This document shows, in pieces, positions 17,677 through 28,430 of a stretch of 64,000 bases of DNA. Positions within the stretch are counted from its first letter, which is position 1; the number at the start of each line of letters is the position of its first letter. Position numbers and translations under genes: made by a program. The notes under the pieces are model-generated. The model had not been told where the DNA came from, searched no databases, and saw nothing but the letters and a program-made list of their open reading frames with translations. Location: positions 1 through 64,000 of the forward strand of contig LSBP01000001.1 in the NCBI GenBank assembly GCA_001577635.1, read 5' to 3'. Source of the stretch: Halomonadaceae bacterium T82-2. Lineage in GTDB: Bacteria > Pseudomonadota > Gammaproteobacteria > Pseudomonadales > Halomonadaceae.

Positions 17677-20600
17677 GCTGGCGCTCTCCCTTGGGATCAT
17701 AGAACACGGTGCTGACAATCTCGGCGGCATGGACCTTGCCGTCGACCATCGGCAGATAGACGGTCTCGCCCATGCGATGGTGGCCTCCCTTGACCACCGC
17801 CAGCGCAAAGCCGCTGTCGAGTATCGGGCTGTAGTAGCTGGAGGTGACGTGGCCGACCATGGTCATGGGGATCGACTGCTCGGGATCGAAGACGATCTGC
17901 GCGCCCTCTTCCAGCACCACCTTGGGATCGTGCGGACGCAGGCCGACCAGCTGCTTGCGATCGACACGCCGCGTGTCGGGGCGACTCAGCGCCCGCTTGC
18001 CGATCCACGGGAACGGCTTGTCGTAGCCGATCGCCCAGTACATGTTCAGGTCTTCGGGGGTCACCGAGCCGTCGGTGTCCTGACCGACGATGATCAGTCC
18101 CTTCTCGGCACGCAGCACGTGCATGGTCTCGGTGCCGTAGGGTGTCAGGTCGTATTTCTCGCCGTGCGCGAACAGCGTCTTCCAGACGTGCATGGCGTAG
18201 TTGGCCTGGACGTTGATCTCGTAGGCCAGCTCGCCGGTGAACGAGATGCGGAAGACCCGCGCCGGCACACCGGCCACGTTGCCTTCCTTCCAGTCCATGA
18301 ATTTGAAGGCTTCCTTGTCGAGATCGATGTCGGTGATCTCGGCCAGCAGCTTGCGCGCCTCGGGACCGGTGACGGTCATGGTCGCCCAGTGGTCGGTCAC
18401 CGAATTGAAGTAGACCTCGAGTTCCGGCCACTCGGTCTGATGCCAGATCTCCAGCCACTCCAGCACGCCCGCGGCGCCGCCGGTGGTGGTGGTCATCAGG
18501 AAGTGGTTGTCGCCCAGGCAGCTGGTGGTGCCATCGTCCATCAGCATGCCGTCGTCCTTGCACATCAGGCCGTAGCGGACGCGGCCCGGGGCCAGCTTGG
18601 CCCACTTGTTGGTGTAGACCCGACCCAGGAACTCGCGGGCGTCCGGCCCCTGGATGTCGATCTTGCCCAGCGTCGAGGCATCGAGGATGCCCACGCCCTG
18701 ACGCACCGCCAGACACTCGCGGGCCACCGCCTCGTGCATGCTCTCCTTCTTGCCGTTGACCGTGCGCGGGAAGTACCAGGGGCGCTTCCACTGGCCGACG
18801 TCCTCGAACTCGGCGCCGTGCTCGACGTGCCACTCGTGCAAGGCGGTATAGCGCTCGGGATCGAACAGCTCGCGGCAGTGGCGGCCGACGATGGCCCCGA
18901 AGGTCACCGGCGTGTAGTTGGGACGGAACACCGTGGTGCCGGTCTCGGGGATGGTCTGGCCGAGACAGCGCGCGGCGATCGCCATGCCGTTGATGTTGCC
19001 CAGCTTGCCCTGATCGGTACCGAAGCCCATGGCGGTGTAGCGCTTGACGTGCTCGATCGACTCGAAACCCTCGCGGGTGGCGACATCGATGCCCGCCGCG
19101 GTGACGTCGTTCTGCAGGTCGACGAACTGCTTGGGCGCGCGCAGCGTGGGCTTCTCGTGGGGCACCTGGTAGAGCGCCACGGCCGGCGACTCGCGATGGG
19201 CACTCGCCCGGGGCAGGTTGACCGACGCCGCCGGGAAGCCACCCGCTTCGGCGGCACGGTTGCCGGCAGCGACGCCGTCCTCGAGTACCGCGTCCAGCGC
19301 GTAGACGCCATGGGCCCCGCCCGCCGGCGTCATGCCCGTCACGTCGCCGGGCACGAAGCCGAGGATGTCGTCGCGCCACACGGGCCGCGTGCCGGTGTGC
19401 GAGGACAGGTGGATCACCGGGCTGTAGCCACCGGAGCTGGCGATGGTGTCGCAGGCCAGCTCCTCGGCCTTGCCGGCGACGCGGAAGCCGTCGATGTCGA
19501 TCTGTGCCACGCGGGCGCCGCTGACGCGCTTGTCGCCCTTGGCCTCGATCACCGCGCTGCCGGTGATGATGCGGATGCCGGCGGCCCGGGCCTGTTCGAC
19601 CAGCTCGCCGTCGGGGTTGTCGCGGGCATCGGCGATCGCCACCACCTCGCGGCCGGCTTCCTGCCAGTCGAGCGCGGCACGATAGCCGTGGTCGTTGCTG
19701 GTGGAGAGCACCAGCTTCTGGCCCGGGGCCACGCCGTAGCGGCGGATATAGGTGGATACCGCACCGGCCAGCAGATTGCCCGGCACGTCGTTGTTGCCGT
19801 AGACCAGCGGCCGCTCGTGGGCGCCGGTGGCCAGCACCACCTGGGCGGCACGCACCCGGTGCAGGCGCGAGCGCGACTGGCGGCGACCGTCGACACGCGG
19901 CGCGACGTCGGCGAGATGCTCGGTGCGCCGCTCGTGCAGCGTCACGAAGTTGTGGTCGTGATAGCCGTTGGCGGTGGTGCGGGCCAGCAATGTGACGTTG
20001 TCCAGCGAGGCCAGCTCGTCGATCGCGGCATCCACCCAGCGGGTGGCCGTGTCGCCGTCGAGGGTCTCGCGGCTATCGAGCAGCGAACCACCCATCGCCT
20101 CCTGCTCGTCGCAGAGGATCACCCGCGCGCCGCTGTAGGCCGCGGCCAGCGCCGCCGACAGCCCGGCCGGGCCGGCACCGATCACCAGCACGTCGCAGTG
20201 CTGATTCATGTGATCATAGATGTCCGGATCGGACTCGACGGGGCTGCGCCCCAGCCCGGCCGACTTGCGGATGTATTTCTCGTAGGTCATCCACATCGAC
20301 GCCGGCGCCATGAACGTCTTGTAGTAGAAGCCCGGCGGCATGAAGGACCCGCCCAGCTTGCCGACCGAGCCCATCAGGTCGCGCTGAACGTTGGGCCAGC
20401 CGTTGGTGCTGCGCGCTTCCAGGCCATCGTAGAGGGCCTGCTGGGTAGCACGCACGTTGGGCACCTGCGCCGCTTCGCTGGATCCCAGCTGGACCACGGC
20501 GTTGGGCTCCTCGGCGCCGGCGGCGACGATGCCGCGCGGCCGCGAGTACTTGAAGCTGCGGTTGACCACGTCGACGCCGTTGGCGAGCAGCGCCGAGGCC

Positions 20601-20719
20601 AGGGTGTCACCGGGATGGCCGGTATAGCGCTTGCCATTGAAGGTGAAGGTCAGCTTGCGCGTACGGTCGACCCGACCGCCCTGCGCCAGACGATTGGGCT
20701 GTGATGATGACTGGCTCAT
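17669..20719 (-). CDS. soxA: Sarcosine oxidase alpha subunit
   Basis: 1016 aa, the full family length. Demethylates sarcosine together with SoxB: electrons pass through FAD and FMN to oxygen, the imine is transferred, and the C1 unit is passed to THF. Domain order: N-terminal ferredoxin-like domain (about 20-105), a Rossmann NAD-binding domain with GAGPAG (181-186), a pyridine nucleotide-disulfide oxidoreductase core, and a C-terminal GcvT-like THF-binding domain (about 610-1016, with NKWAKLAPGRVRYGLMC). It overlaps soxD by 4 nt and soxG by 8 nt, so the subunits are made in a coupled way. No defect is seen. Confidence 0.97.
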   Translation of the reverse strand: MSQSSSQPNRLAQGGRVDRTRKLTFTFNGKRYTGHPGDTLASALLANGVDVVNRSFKYSRPRGIVAAGAEEPNAVVQLGSSEAAQVPNVRATQQALYDGLEARSTNGWPNVQRDLMGSVGKLGGSFMPPGFYYKTFMAPASMWMTYEKYIRKSAGLGRSPVESDPDIYDHMNQHCDVLVIGAGPAGLSAALAAAYSGARVILCDEQEAMGGSLLDSRETLDGDTATRWVDAAIDELASLDNVTLLARTTANGYHDHNFVTLHERRTEHLADVAPRVDGRRQSRSRLHRVRAAQVVLATGAHERPLVYGNNDVPGNLLAGAVSTYIRRYGVAPGQKLVLSTSNDHGYRAALDWQEAGREVVAIADARDNPDGELVEQARAAGIRIITGSAVIEAKGDKRVSGARVAQIDIDGFRVAGKAEELACDTIASSGGYSPVIHLSSHTGTRPVWRDDILGFVPGDVTGMTPAGGAHGVYALDAVLEDGVAAGNRAAEAGGFPAASVNLPRASAHRESPAVALYQVPHEKPTLRAPKQFVDLQNDVTAAGIDVATREGFESIEHVKRYTAMGFGTDQGKLGNINGMAIAARCLGQTIPETGTTVFRPNYTPVTFGAIVGRHCRELFDPERYTALHEWHVEHGAEFEDVGQWKRPWYFPRTVNGKKESMHEAVARECLAVRQGVGILDASTLGKIDIQGPDAREFLGRVYTNKWAKLAPGRVRYGLMCKDDGMLMDDGTTSCLGDNHFLMTTTTGGAAGVLEWLEIWHQTEWPELEVYFNSVTDHWATMTVTGPEARKLLAEITDIDLDKEAFKFMDWKEGNVAGVPARVFRISFTGELAYEINVQANYAMHVWKTLFAHGEKYDLTPYGTETMHVLRAEKGLIIVGQDTDGSVTPEDLNMYWAIGYDKPFPWIGKRALSRPDTRRVDRKQLVGLRPHDPKVVLEEGAQIVFDPEQSIPMTMVGHVTSSYYSPILDSGFALAVVKGGHHRMGETVYLPMVDGKVHAAEIVSTVFYDPKGERQHV

Positions 20720-21108
20720 GCCTGCGCTCCCTTGACTGAGGCCACGGCGGCGTCACTGGCGCCCACGGTCTGCTGGCCACCGCTGGCGGCCTGCACGTTG
20801 CCGGCTTTCTCCCCACGCGCCAGGCTCTCGGCGGTGATCGTCGGCTGCTCGCCCATCTTGTAGGTCTCGAGGATGGCGTAGGTCACCGTGTGACGGGTGA
20901 TGTTGAAGAACTTGCGGCAGCCCACCGCATGCACCCACAGCTCGTGGTGGATGCCGCGCGGGTTGTCGCGGAAGAACAGGTAGTCGCCCCACTCGGCGTC
21001 CGAGCAGGCGTCCGGGTCCGCGGGGCGGGCGATGTGCGCCTGGCCCTTGGCATGGAACTCCTCTTCCTCGCGGTGCTCCTCGCAGTAGGGGCAGTAGATA
21101 TGAAACAT
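20716..21108 (-). CDS. soxD: Sarcosine oxidase delta subunit
   Basis: 130 aa. Small zinc-binding subunit of heterotetrameric sarcosine oxidase. Metal-ligand candidates are Cys6 and Cys9 (IYCPYCEEH), His60 and Cys64 (WVHAVGCRKFF). The ATG at 21108 has GGGAG 8 nt upstream on the minus strand. The C-terminal tail (about 95-130) is longer and richer in Ala/Gly/Gln than the usual 90-100-aa family members, an extension of unknown value. It lies 11 bp after soxB and overlaps soxA. Confidence 0.93.
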   Translation of the reverse strand: MFHIYCPYCEEHREEEEFHAKGQAHIARPADPDACSDAEWGDYLFFRDNPRGIHHELWVHAVGCRKFFNITRHTVTYAILETYKMGEQPTITAESLARGEKAGNVQAASGGQQTVGASDAAVASVKGAQA

Positions 21109-21119
21109 GGTGATCTCCC

Positions 21120-22370
21120 TTAGTGCGCTACGCCCGCGGCGCCATGCTCGTCGATCAGTGCACCGGTACGGAACCGGTCGATGGAAAACGGCGCGGCCAG
21201 CTTGTGCATCTGGCCCTTGGCCAGCGACCAGGCGAACACGTGCCCGGAACCCGGCGTGGCCTTGAAGCCGCCGGTGCCCCAGCCGCAGTTGAAGTAGAGG
21301 CCCTTGACCGGCGTCCGCGAGAGGATCGGACAGGCATCCGGGCAGGTGTCGACGATGCCGCCCCACTGGCGGTTCATGCGCACCCGCGAGAACATCGGGA
21401 ACATCTCGACGATCGCCTGCAGGGTGTGCTCGACGGTCGGGTAGCTGCCGCGCTGGCCGTAGCCGTTGTAGCCGTCGATGCCGGCGCCGATCACCAGGTC
21501 GCCCTTGTCGGACTGGCTGATGTAGCCATGGACGTGGTTGGACATCACCACGGTGTCGAGAACCGGCTTGAGCGGCTCGGAGACCAGCGCCTGCAGCGGG
21601 TGCGATTCCAGCGGCAGCTGGAAGCCGGCCATCTTGGCCATCACCCCGGAGTTGCCGGCGGTGACGCAGCCCACGGTCTTGGCGCCGATATCGCCGCGGT
21701 TGGTATGCACGCCGACCACCCGGCCGTCGAGGATCTTGAAGCCGGTGACCTCGGTGTTCTGCAGCAGGTCGACCCCCAGGCTGTCGGCACCCCGGGCATA
21801 GCCCCAGGCCACGGCATCGTGACGCGCCACCCCGGCACGCGGCTGCCAGGAGGCGCCCATGACCGGATAGCGGGCGTTCTTCGAGCAGTCCATGATCGGC
21901 ACCAGCTCCTGCACGCCCCTGGCATCCAGTACCTCGCTGTCGATGCCGTTCAGGCGGTTGGCGTTGACCCGGCGCTGGATGTCGCGCATGTCCTGCAGGG
22001 TGTGGCCGAGGTTGAGCACGCCGCGCTGCGAGAACATCACGTTGTAGTTGATGTCCTGGGAGAGCCCTTCCCACAGCTTCATGGCGTGCTCGTAGAGCGC
22101 CGCGGACTCGTCCCACAGGTAGTTGGAACGCACGATGGTGGTGTTGCGCGCGGTGTTGCCGCCGCCCAGCCAGCCCTTCTCGATCACCGCGACATTGGTG
22201 ATGCCGTGCTCCTTGGCCAGGTAGTAGGCGGTCGCCAGGCCGTGCCCGCCGCCGCCGACGATGATCACGTCGTATTCCTTCTTGGGCGTGGGGTTGCGCC
22301 ACTGGCGCTGCCAGTTCTCGTGGTGGCTGAGCGCGTGCTTGACCAGCCCGAAACCCGAATAGCGTTGCAT
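21120..22370 (-). CDS. soxB: Sarcosine oxidase beta subunit
   Basis: 416 aa. Catalytic subunit that oxidises sarcosine. A FAD-binding DAO-type Rossmann motif [21 protein letters not shown] is at about 36-56. The family's covalent FMN is carried on a His that corresponds here to His184 in [15 protein letters not shown]. The C-terminal [17 protein letters not shown] is also characteristic. It follows glyA by 27 bp in one operon. Sarcosine would come from glycine betaine via dimethylglycine or, in this genome, from creatine through the neighbouring creatinase. Confidence 0.97.
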   Translation of the reverse strand: MQRYSGFGLVKHALSHHENWQRQWRNPTPKKEYDVIIVGGGGHGLATAYYLAKEHGITNVAVIEKGWLGGGNTARNTTIVRSNYLWDESAALYEHAMKLWEGLSQDINYNVMFSQRGVLNLGHTLQDMRDIQRRVNANRLNGIDSEVLDARGVQELVPIMDCSKNARYPVMGASWQPRAGVARHDAVAWGYARGADSLGVDLLQNTEVTGFKILDGRVVGVHTNRGDIGAKTVGCVTAGNSGVMAKMAGFQLPLESHPLQALVSEPLKPVLDTVVMSNHVHGYISQSDKGDLVIGAGIDGYNGYGQRGSYPTVEHTLQAIVEMFPMFSRVRMNRQWGGIVDTCPDACPILSRTPVKGLYFNCGWGTGGFKATPGSGHVFAWSLAKGQMHKLAAPFSIDRFRTGALIDEHGAAGVAH

Positions 22371-22397
22371 GGATTCTACTCCTGCTGGTGAAGGCGG

Positions 22398-23702
<1,305 letters not shown>

Positions 23703-23897
23703 GACGGACTCCTCATTGTTGTGGTGGTCAGACGGTCTCTTGAATCTATCGGCAAGCGGCAGGCGGTAAAAATTTGAAATCCTTATGCTCGGATAACCGC
23801 TGCCCGGCTTGGCCGGTCCATGCCTCGATTAAAGGGGAGCCGGCCCCGCGAGGATTGAATAAATGCGACAGGCTTGCTGAATATCCAGACCGCTTCG

Positions 23898-23948
23898 GCA
23901 TCGGCGCATGATGGCGACCGACCGCCGACGCCGGGCCGGCGCCGATGC
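23898..23948. terminator. Hairpin downstream of the GbdR-like gene
   Basis: GCATCGGCGC and GCGCCGATGC form a perfect 10-bp stem enclosing 31 nt, starting 40 bp after the regulator gene. There is no T-tract. The remainder of 23703-23988 contains an A/T-rich patch (about 23767-23790) that may include the glyA-sox promoter. No GbdR site could be assigned with confidence. Confidence 0.35.
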
Positions 23949-23988
23949 GCTATGGGCCGCATGAGCCGTGATGAAGAGGCGATACGCC

Positions 23989-25026
23989 TTAGAGCGCCGG
24001 GCGGCCCTCGACGTGCAGGAAGAAGGGATCGACTCGATCGCGGCCGGTCTCGCTGGCACGCTTGCGCATTTCCGACGGGGTCGCGCCGAACGTACTACGA
24101 AAGTGGCGGGAAAAATGCGCGGTATCGGCGAAGCCGCAGCGCTCGCCGATCTCGGTGATGCTCTTGCCGGTGTAGTGCAGCAGCCAGAGGCCGTAGCGCA
24201 GGCGCAGGTCGCGGGCGAACTTCTGCGGGCCGACACCCAGCGTCTCGCGGAAGCGGCGCTCCAGGTTGCGCCGCGAGGTGCCCACCCGCTCGGCCAGCAC
24301 ATCCATCGACATGGCCTCCCCCAAATGCTGTTCGAGCACCGCGAGAGCGCGACGCACCAGGCGGTCCTCGACCTTGCCGAAGACCACCGGCTGGGGCTGA
24401 GGCTGAGCGCCGGCCCGCGCCTCCTCGAGCAGCATGATGTGCAGGCTCTTCATGGCCCACGCCTTGCCCAGGTGGCGCTCGATCAGGTAGGCCGCCAGAT
24501 CCGCCGACGCCGCCCCCCCGGCACAGGTGATGCGGTCGCCGTCGTCGACGAACAGCCGATCGGCCACCGGCTCGATGGCGGGAAAGCGCTGGATCATGTC
24601 ACGGTGGTGATACCAGCTGACGCAGCAGCGCTGCCCGGTCATCAGGCCGGCCTGAATCAGGGCGAAGACCCCGGTGCACACCCCCACCAGCGGAACCCGG
24701 GCCGCCGCCGCCCGGCGCAGATAGGCCAGTGCCGTGGTATCCGTGCGGGCCTTCTCGTCCTGCACGCCGCCGATGACCACGATATAGTCGAACTCGGCCG
24801 GGTCGCGGAACGTCTCGCAGGGCGAGACGGCCGCACCGCAGCTGGACACGGCCGGCCCGCCGGTGCTGGTCATGAAGGTCCAGTGGCAGCGCAGCTGGCG
24901 CGAGCGGTCGCCCTCGTCGGCGGCCAGGCGCAGGCAGTCGACGAAGGCGGCGAAGGGCATCAGCGTGAAGCGGTGCAGCAGGACGAAGCCAACCGACAGG
25001 GGTTCATCCCGGGAAGAGAGGCTCAT
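23989..25026 (-). CDS. GbdR-like GlxA/AraC-family regulator
   Basis: 345 aa. An N-terminal DJ-1/PfpI-like amidotransferase-fold ligand domain (about 10-195, with CTGVFALIQAGLMTG) and a C-terminal AraC DNA-binding domain with two helix-turn-helix motifs (about 235-335, ERVGTSRRNLERRFRETLGVGPQKF and ITEIGERCGFADTAHFSRHFRSTFG). In Pseudomonas GbdR responds to glycine betaine and dimethylglycine and activates sox genes; the gene's position just upstream of glyA-soxBDAG supports the same role. The ATG at 25026 has AGGAG 6 nt upstream. It is divergent from the LysR gene at 25200. Confidence 0.85.
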   Translation of the reverse strand: MSLSSRDEPLSVGFVLLHRFTLMPFAAFVDCLRLAADEGDRSRQLRCHWTFMTSTGGPAVSSCGAAVSPCETFRDPAEFDYIVVIGGVQDEKARTDTTALAYLRRAAAARVPLVGVCTGVFALIQAGLMTGQRCCVSWYHHRDMIQRFPAIEPVADRLFVDDGDRITCAGGAASADLAAYLIERHLGKAWAMKSLHIMLLEEARAGAQPQPQPVVFGKVEDRLVRRALAVLEQHLGEAMSMDVLAERVGTSRRNLERRFRETLGVGPQKFARDLRLRYGLWLLHYTGKSITEIGERCGFADTAHFSRHFRSTFGATPSEMRKRASETGRDRVDPFFLHVEGRPAL

Positions 25027-25199
25027 CGTCGCTCCTGGCAGCATGGTGCGGTGTCCCGCGGCCCGAGGCGGGCCGACCGATCGCCCTATCCTGCCATCCG
25101 GCCGCGTGGCACGGAAGCACACGACAGGACAGCACCGAACGACATGCCGTGCGGAAGGCGACTTCCAACAATGACACTCAGTATTCGCGTGGTCGAAAG

Positions 25200-26060
25200 A
25201 TGACAAACATACCCACCGACCTGCTAAGGACCTTTGTCACGATAAAGGACCTGGGCGGGTTCACCAGCGCCGGCGAGTTGCTGGGCCGCTCCCAGCCCGC
25301 CATCAGCCTTCAGATCAAGAAGCTGGAGGAACTCCTCGACACCCGGATATTCCTGCGTGGCTCCAGCCTCGAGCTGACCGAGGACGGGGAGTATCTGTAT
25401 CGGGCGGCCCGACAAATCCTGGAAATCAATGACCAGGTCATCGCCAAGGTCAGAGGGGAAAGCATCTCGGGGAAGGTCCGTCTGGGCATACCCAACGACT
25501 TCGAACTGGCCTTTCTGCCCAAGGCGCTGAGGAACCTCTCGAGGGTCTATCCCAATATCGTCATCGAAGTGGACTGCGAGATCAGCAAGGTCATCCTGCA
25601 GCGATACCAGAAGGGCTACTATGATATTGCCCTGGCCATGGAGCGGGTACGGGAGGACGAGGACCGGGATTCTCGAGACTACCGGGTGGACAAGCTCGAA
25701 TGGGTCTACAAGGAGCGCCAGCTTCTCGACCCGCATGAAGGGCCGCTACCCCTGATCGCCTATCCCCAGGGGTGCATCTATCGCGCCATCATGGAAGAAG
25801 GGCTACAGCGCCAGCAGGCCCCGTATCGGTTCACCTACACCAGCACCAGCCTTCTCGGCATCTTCTCGGCCATCGAGGAGGGGCTGGGGATTTCGGCCAT
25901 GGCCAGCTCGGTCATCCCCGACCACCTGAAACAGGCCAGAAGCAACTGCCTCCCCGACCTGGGCCAGGTATGCATCGGGCTCTACTACAAGGAACGGGAA
26001 ATGAGTGTGGCGAGCCGCCATGTCCTCGACTTCCTGCGCTCCGGCCTTGGCAACATGTAG
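25200..26060 (+). CDS. LysR-family regulator of the creatinine cluster (putative)
   Basis: 286 aa. N-terminal LysR helix-turn-helix (about 1-60, LGGFTSAGELLGRSQPAISLQIKKLEELL) and an effector-binding domain (about 85-280). The ATG at 25200 starts the normal LysR N-terminus (TDLLRTFVTIKDLGGFTSAGE); upstream codons do not. It converges with the creatininase gene across a shared terminator and is divergent from the GbdR-like gene, so it sits between the creatinine and sarcosine blocks and probably controls one or both. Base composition is slightly less GC-rich than the neighbours, as in the rest of the creatinine cluster. Confidence 0.87.
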   Translation: MTNIPTDLLRTFVTIKDLGGFTSAGELLGRSQPAISLQIKKLEELLDTRIFLRGSSLELTEDGEYLYRAARQILEINDQVIAKVRGESISGKVRLGIPNDFELAFLPKALRNLSRVYPNIVIEVDCEISKVILQRYQKGYYDIALAMERVREDEDRDSRDYRVDKLEWVYKERQLLDPHEGPLPLIAYPQGCIYRAIMEEGLQRQQAPYRFTYTSTSLLGIFSAIEEGLGISAMASSVIPDHLKQARSNCLPDLGQVCIGLYYKEREMSVASRHVLDFLRSGLGNM

Positions 26061-26068
26061 CCCTGGCA

Positions 26069-26104
26069 GGGCCTTTCCACGCCGTCGGGCGTCCGGAAAG
26101 GCCC
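26069..26104. terminator. Bidirectional terminator between convergent LysR and creatininase genes
   Basis: The outer arms GGGCCTTTCC and GGAAAGGCCC (10 bp) enclose a second stem ACGCC / GGCGT with a GTCG loop and a 2-nt bulge. It sits exactly between the two converging stop codons. Confidence 0.65.
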
Positions 26105-26110
26105 GCCGTG

Positions 26111-26866
26111 TCAGCTGAAGGTGGCGGCTATCCGGCTGATGCATTCCTCCAGGATCCACTCCCCCTTCTCGGCGGAGGCCTTGAGCGGTGACGACAGGGT
26201 CCCCGACTCCGGCACCCAGCTGGGATCGGGCGGGAAGACATCGTAGGGCGGAAATTCCGCCGGCGGGATATCCAGGGCCCGGGACATGTCCACGAGCTCC
26301 GGATGAATCTTGAGCATGATCGAGGTTTCCAGCACCCCGCCATGCTCCACGGCCCATCCCGAAAACCCGTCGGGAAAGACCTTGCCGATCGTTTCCTCGC
26401 TGATGAAGTCCCAGTAGGAAAGCAGGATCACCTTGATGTCGATTCCCGCGAGCCTGGCCTGCCGGACGGCTCTATCGGCGGCCTCGACCAGGCACATGGA
26501 GTTCTCGAAATGCCCGTTGATCAACAGGAACTCCCGATTCCCGTGCTCGACGAAGGCCAGGATGACGTCATGAACGTAATTCTCGAGCGACTGGCTGCTG
26601 ACACAGGTGGTTCCCGGGAAGAAGTTGCCGCCACCCGATTTCACCTGGGACTTGTACCCATAGGCGATCGGCGGCGACACCAGCATGTTCTGCGCGCTCT
26701 CGGCGACCCGGCAGGCAATGTAGTCAGGTATCAGCACGTCCGGGTTGAGCGACATGTGGGGGCCATGCTGCTCGATGGCCCCCACGGGGATGATGATTTT
26801 CCTGTCACCGTTCGACACCAGTCTTTCGTAGGAAACCCAATCCAGGTTCTCGACCTTGCACTTCAT
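26111..26866 (-). CDS. Creatininase (creatinine amidohydrolase)
   Basis: 251 aa. Interconverts creatinine and creatine. The metal-binding residues of the family align with the Pseudomonas enzyme from memory: Glu32 and His34 in GAIEQHG, Asp43, and His119 and Glu121 in NGHFEN; Trp152 and Trp171 correspond to the substrate-covering tryptophans. GGAGGC lies 7 nt before the ATG at 26866; an upstream ATG at 26884 overlaps that site and is less likely. Creatininase-family members also include unrelated amidases, but the creatinase and permease genes next door make creatinine the likely substrate. It is the last gene of the cluster. Confidence 0.85.
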   Translation of the reverse strand: MKCKVENLDWVSYERLVSNGDRKIIIPVGAIEQHGPHMSLNPDVLIPDYIACRVAESAQNMLVSPPIAYGYKSQVKSGGGNFFPGTTCVSSQSLENYVHDVILAFVEHGNREFLLINGHFENSMCLVEAADRAVRQARLAGIDIKVILLSYWDFISEETIGKVFPDGFSGWAVEHGGVLETSIMLKIHPELVDMSRALDIPPAEFPPYDVFPPDPSWVPESGTLSSPLKASAEKGEWILEECISRIAATFS

Positions 26867-26917
26867 TGTTTTCGCCTCCGGCATACCCCATGCATTGAAC
26901 GATCAGGTCATGCTTCC

Positions 26918-26952
26918 CTCCATGGGGCCGCGTGTTCACTGGCCCCATGGAG
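26918..26952. promoter_or_regulatory. 12-bp hairpin between permease and creatininase genes
   Basis: CTCCATGGGGCC and GGCCCCATGGAG form a perfect stem with an 11-nt loop in the gap between the permease stop and the creatininase start. It is not followed by T residues. It may be a processing or stabilising element within the operon mRNA, or a Rho-assisted terminator. Confidence 0.5.
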
Positions 26953-26976
26953 ACAAGCACCACGGCCACGGATTCC

Positions 26977-28374
26977 TCAGACCTTCGACAGCGCCGCCCG
27001 ACTTTCCACCGGATTCACCCGTGAATTTCCCAGCAGGTAATATGCCACACCGGAGACCAGGATGGTCGGCAGACTGGCCGTCGTGACCGCCGCAATCCCG
27101 GGGAAGCCGTAGGACAGGCCAAAGTACACGCACAGCCCCAGTGCCAGGCTGGTCACGCCGACCATGTTCCATCCATTGCCGTAGCTGTAGACGCCACCCT
27201 GCTCCCTGAACAGATCCTGTTCGTTGAGTCGCCCCCTGCGGATCAGAAGGTAGTCGACCAGGATCACCGTCCACAGGGGAATGAACAGTCCACCGATGAC
27301 ATTCAGGAAGGCCTCGAAGTACCCCAGGAAGGACGAGTAGAAGATGGGCGCAAAGCAGAGCGCCAGCTGAACCAGAGCCACGAACAGCAGGGCCTTCTTG
27401 GGGTTCCTGACGTTAAGGCTGCCCACGACCCCCATGCCGGCACCGTAGAGAACGGTCACATTCGTACTGATGGTGGCGAAGATGAGCACCAGGAAGGAGA
27501 CCAGGCCCAGGCCCAGGGCGGCCATGGTCGAGCTGGGATCCGAGTTGTTGGGGTCGAAGTTGCCCGTCTGCAGGGCTACCCCGATCACCCCCAGGGCACC
27601 GATCACCATGAACCAGCCCTGGCCGATGTTGATCCCCAGCCAAGTGCCCACGGTCGCGCCCTTCGACGTCTTCGAGAAGCGCGAGAAGTCGGCGATCTGC
27701 GCCCAGGTCCAGCTGAAACCGAAGGCCAGGTCGATATAGAAGGCCCACGTATGACCGGGGTCGTCGATGGAGAATGCCATGACGTCGCCGAGATCCCACT
27801 GCGTGAACACGATATAGGTTTCCCAACTCCCCAGGATGAGAAGCAGGATGCCCGAGATCCGCTCGAGATAGCGGATGGCCTCATGCCCCACCAGGGTGAT
27901 GACGCCCTGCACGACCGCGGTCAGCAGGATGCCGATCACCAGCGGCCAGGTATCACCCGGCTCGCCATAGGCGGGCCACCCCCAGGCGTGTGAAAACACG
28001 AATGTCAGCGAAATGGCAGCAATATAGCTGTTAACGCTGGGCCAGCCGATCAGCACCATGAACTGGGCCAGGCCGGTCATCCTGCCGCCTTTTGCCCCCA
28101 GACACGGCCTGGAGACCGCCACGGTAGTGGCCCCGTAGCGATACCCGATATAACCGATTGCCGCCCAGGGGATCATCATCAGCGGCAGCCAGAGCAGGCT
28201 GTACTGAAGCACGAAGCTCATGCCCAGCGCGGCGGCCATCCCGCCAAAAAACCAGGAACCGGTATTGATCCCTGAACCGAACCATGTCCAGACGGTATCC
28301 ACGAATCCATAGGTTCTTTTATCGGTACTTATTTTTTCCAACCCATATTCACTATATTTCTTGTTATCACTCAT
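26977..28374 (-). CDS. NCS1-family permease, probably for creatinine or creatine
   Basis: 465 aa. A membrane protein with about 12 helices related to cytosine permease (CodB) and other nucleobase/cation symporters. The N-terminal part has WFGSGINTGSWFFGGMAAALG and the central part FGFSWTWAQIADFSRFSK, where NCS1 proteins bind substrate. The ATG at 28374 is preceded by GGAGTG with 6 nt spacing. Lying between creatinase and creatininase genes, it most likely imports creatinine or creatine; this is inference, since NCS1 proteins also carry hydantoins, cytosine and allantoin. An intrinsic terminator separates it from creatinase. Confidence 0.83.
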   Translation of the reverse strand: MSDNKKYSEYGLEKISTDKRTYGFVDTVWTWFGSGINTGSWFFGGMAAALGMSFVLQYSLLWLPLMMIPWAAIGYIGYRYGATTVAVSRPCLGAKGGRMTGLAQFMVLIGWPSVNSYIAAISLTFVFSHAWGWPAYGEPGDTWPLVIGILLTAVVQGVITLVGHEAIRYLERISGILLLILGSWETYIVFTQWDLGDVMAFSIDDPGHTWAFYIDLAFGFSWTWAQIADFSRFSKTSKGATVGTWLGINIGQGWFMVIGALGVIGVALQTGNFDPNNSDPSSTMAALGLGLVSFLVLIFATISTNVTVLYGAGMGVVGSLNVRNPKKALLFVALVQLALCFAPIFYSSFLGYFEAFLNVIGGLFIPLWTVILVDYLLIRRGRLNEQDLFREQGGVYSYGNGWNMVGVTSLALGLCVYFGLSYGFPGIAAVTTASLPTILVSGVAYYLLGNSRVNPVESRAALSKV

Positions 28375-28399
28375 GGCTTTCACTCCAACACCATTGGAA

Positions 28400-28424
28400 A
28401 AAAGGGGAGCCCGGCTCCCCTTTT
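28400..28424 (-). terminator. Intrinsic terminator between creatinase and permease genes
   Basis: The arms AAAAGGGGAGC and GCTCCCCTTTT form an 11-bp stem with a CCG loop. On the minus strand the hairpin ends in TTTTTT. It begins 6 bp after the creatinase stop and ends 25 bp before the permease ATG, so it probably lowers expression of the permease and creatininase relative to creatinase. Confidence 0.8.
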
Positions 28425-28430
28425 AATCGT

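Noticed and set aside
17159-20704. Very long open frame (over 1100 codons) antisense to soxA
   Set aside because: It mirrors the codon structure of soxA in GC-rich DNA; its translation is rich in His, Arg, Gly and Gln without domains, and soxA is unambiguous.
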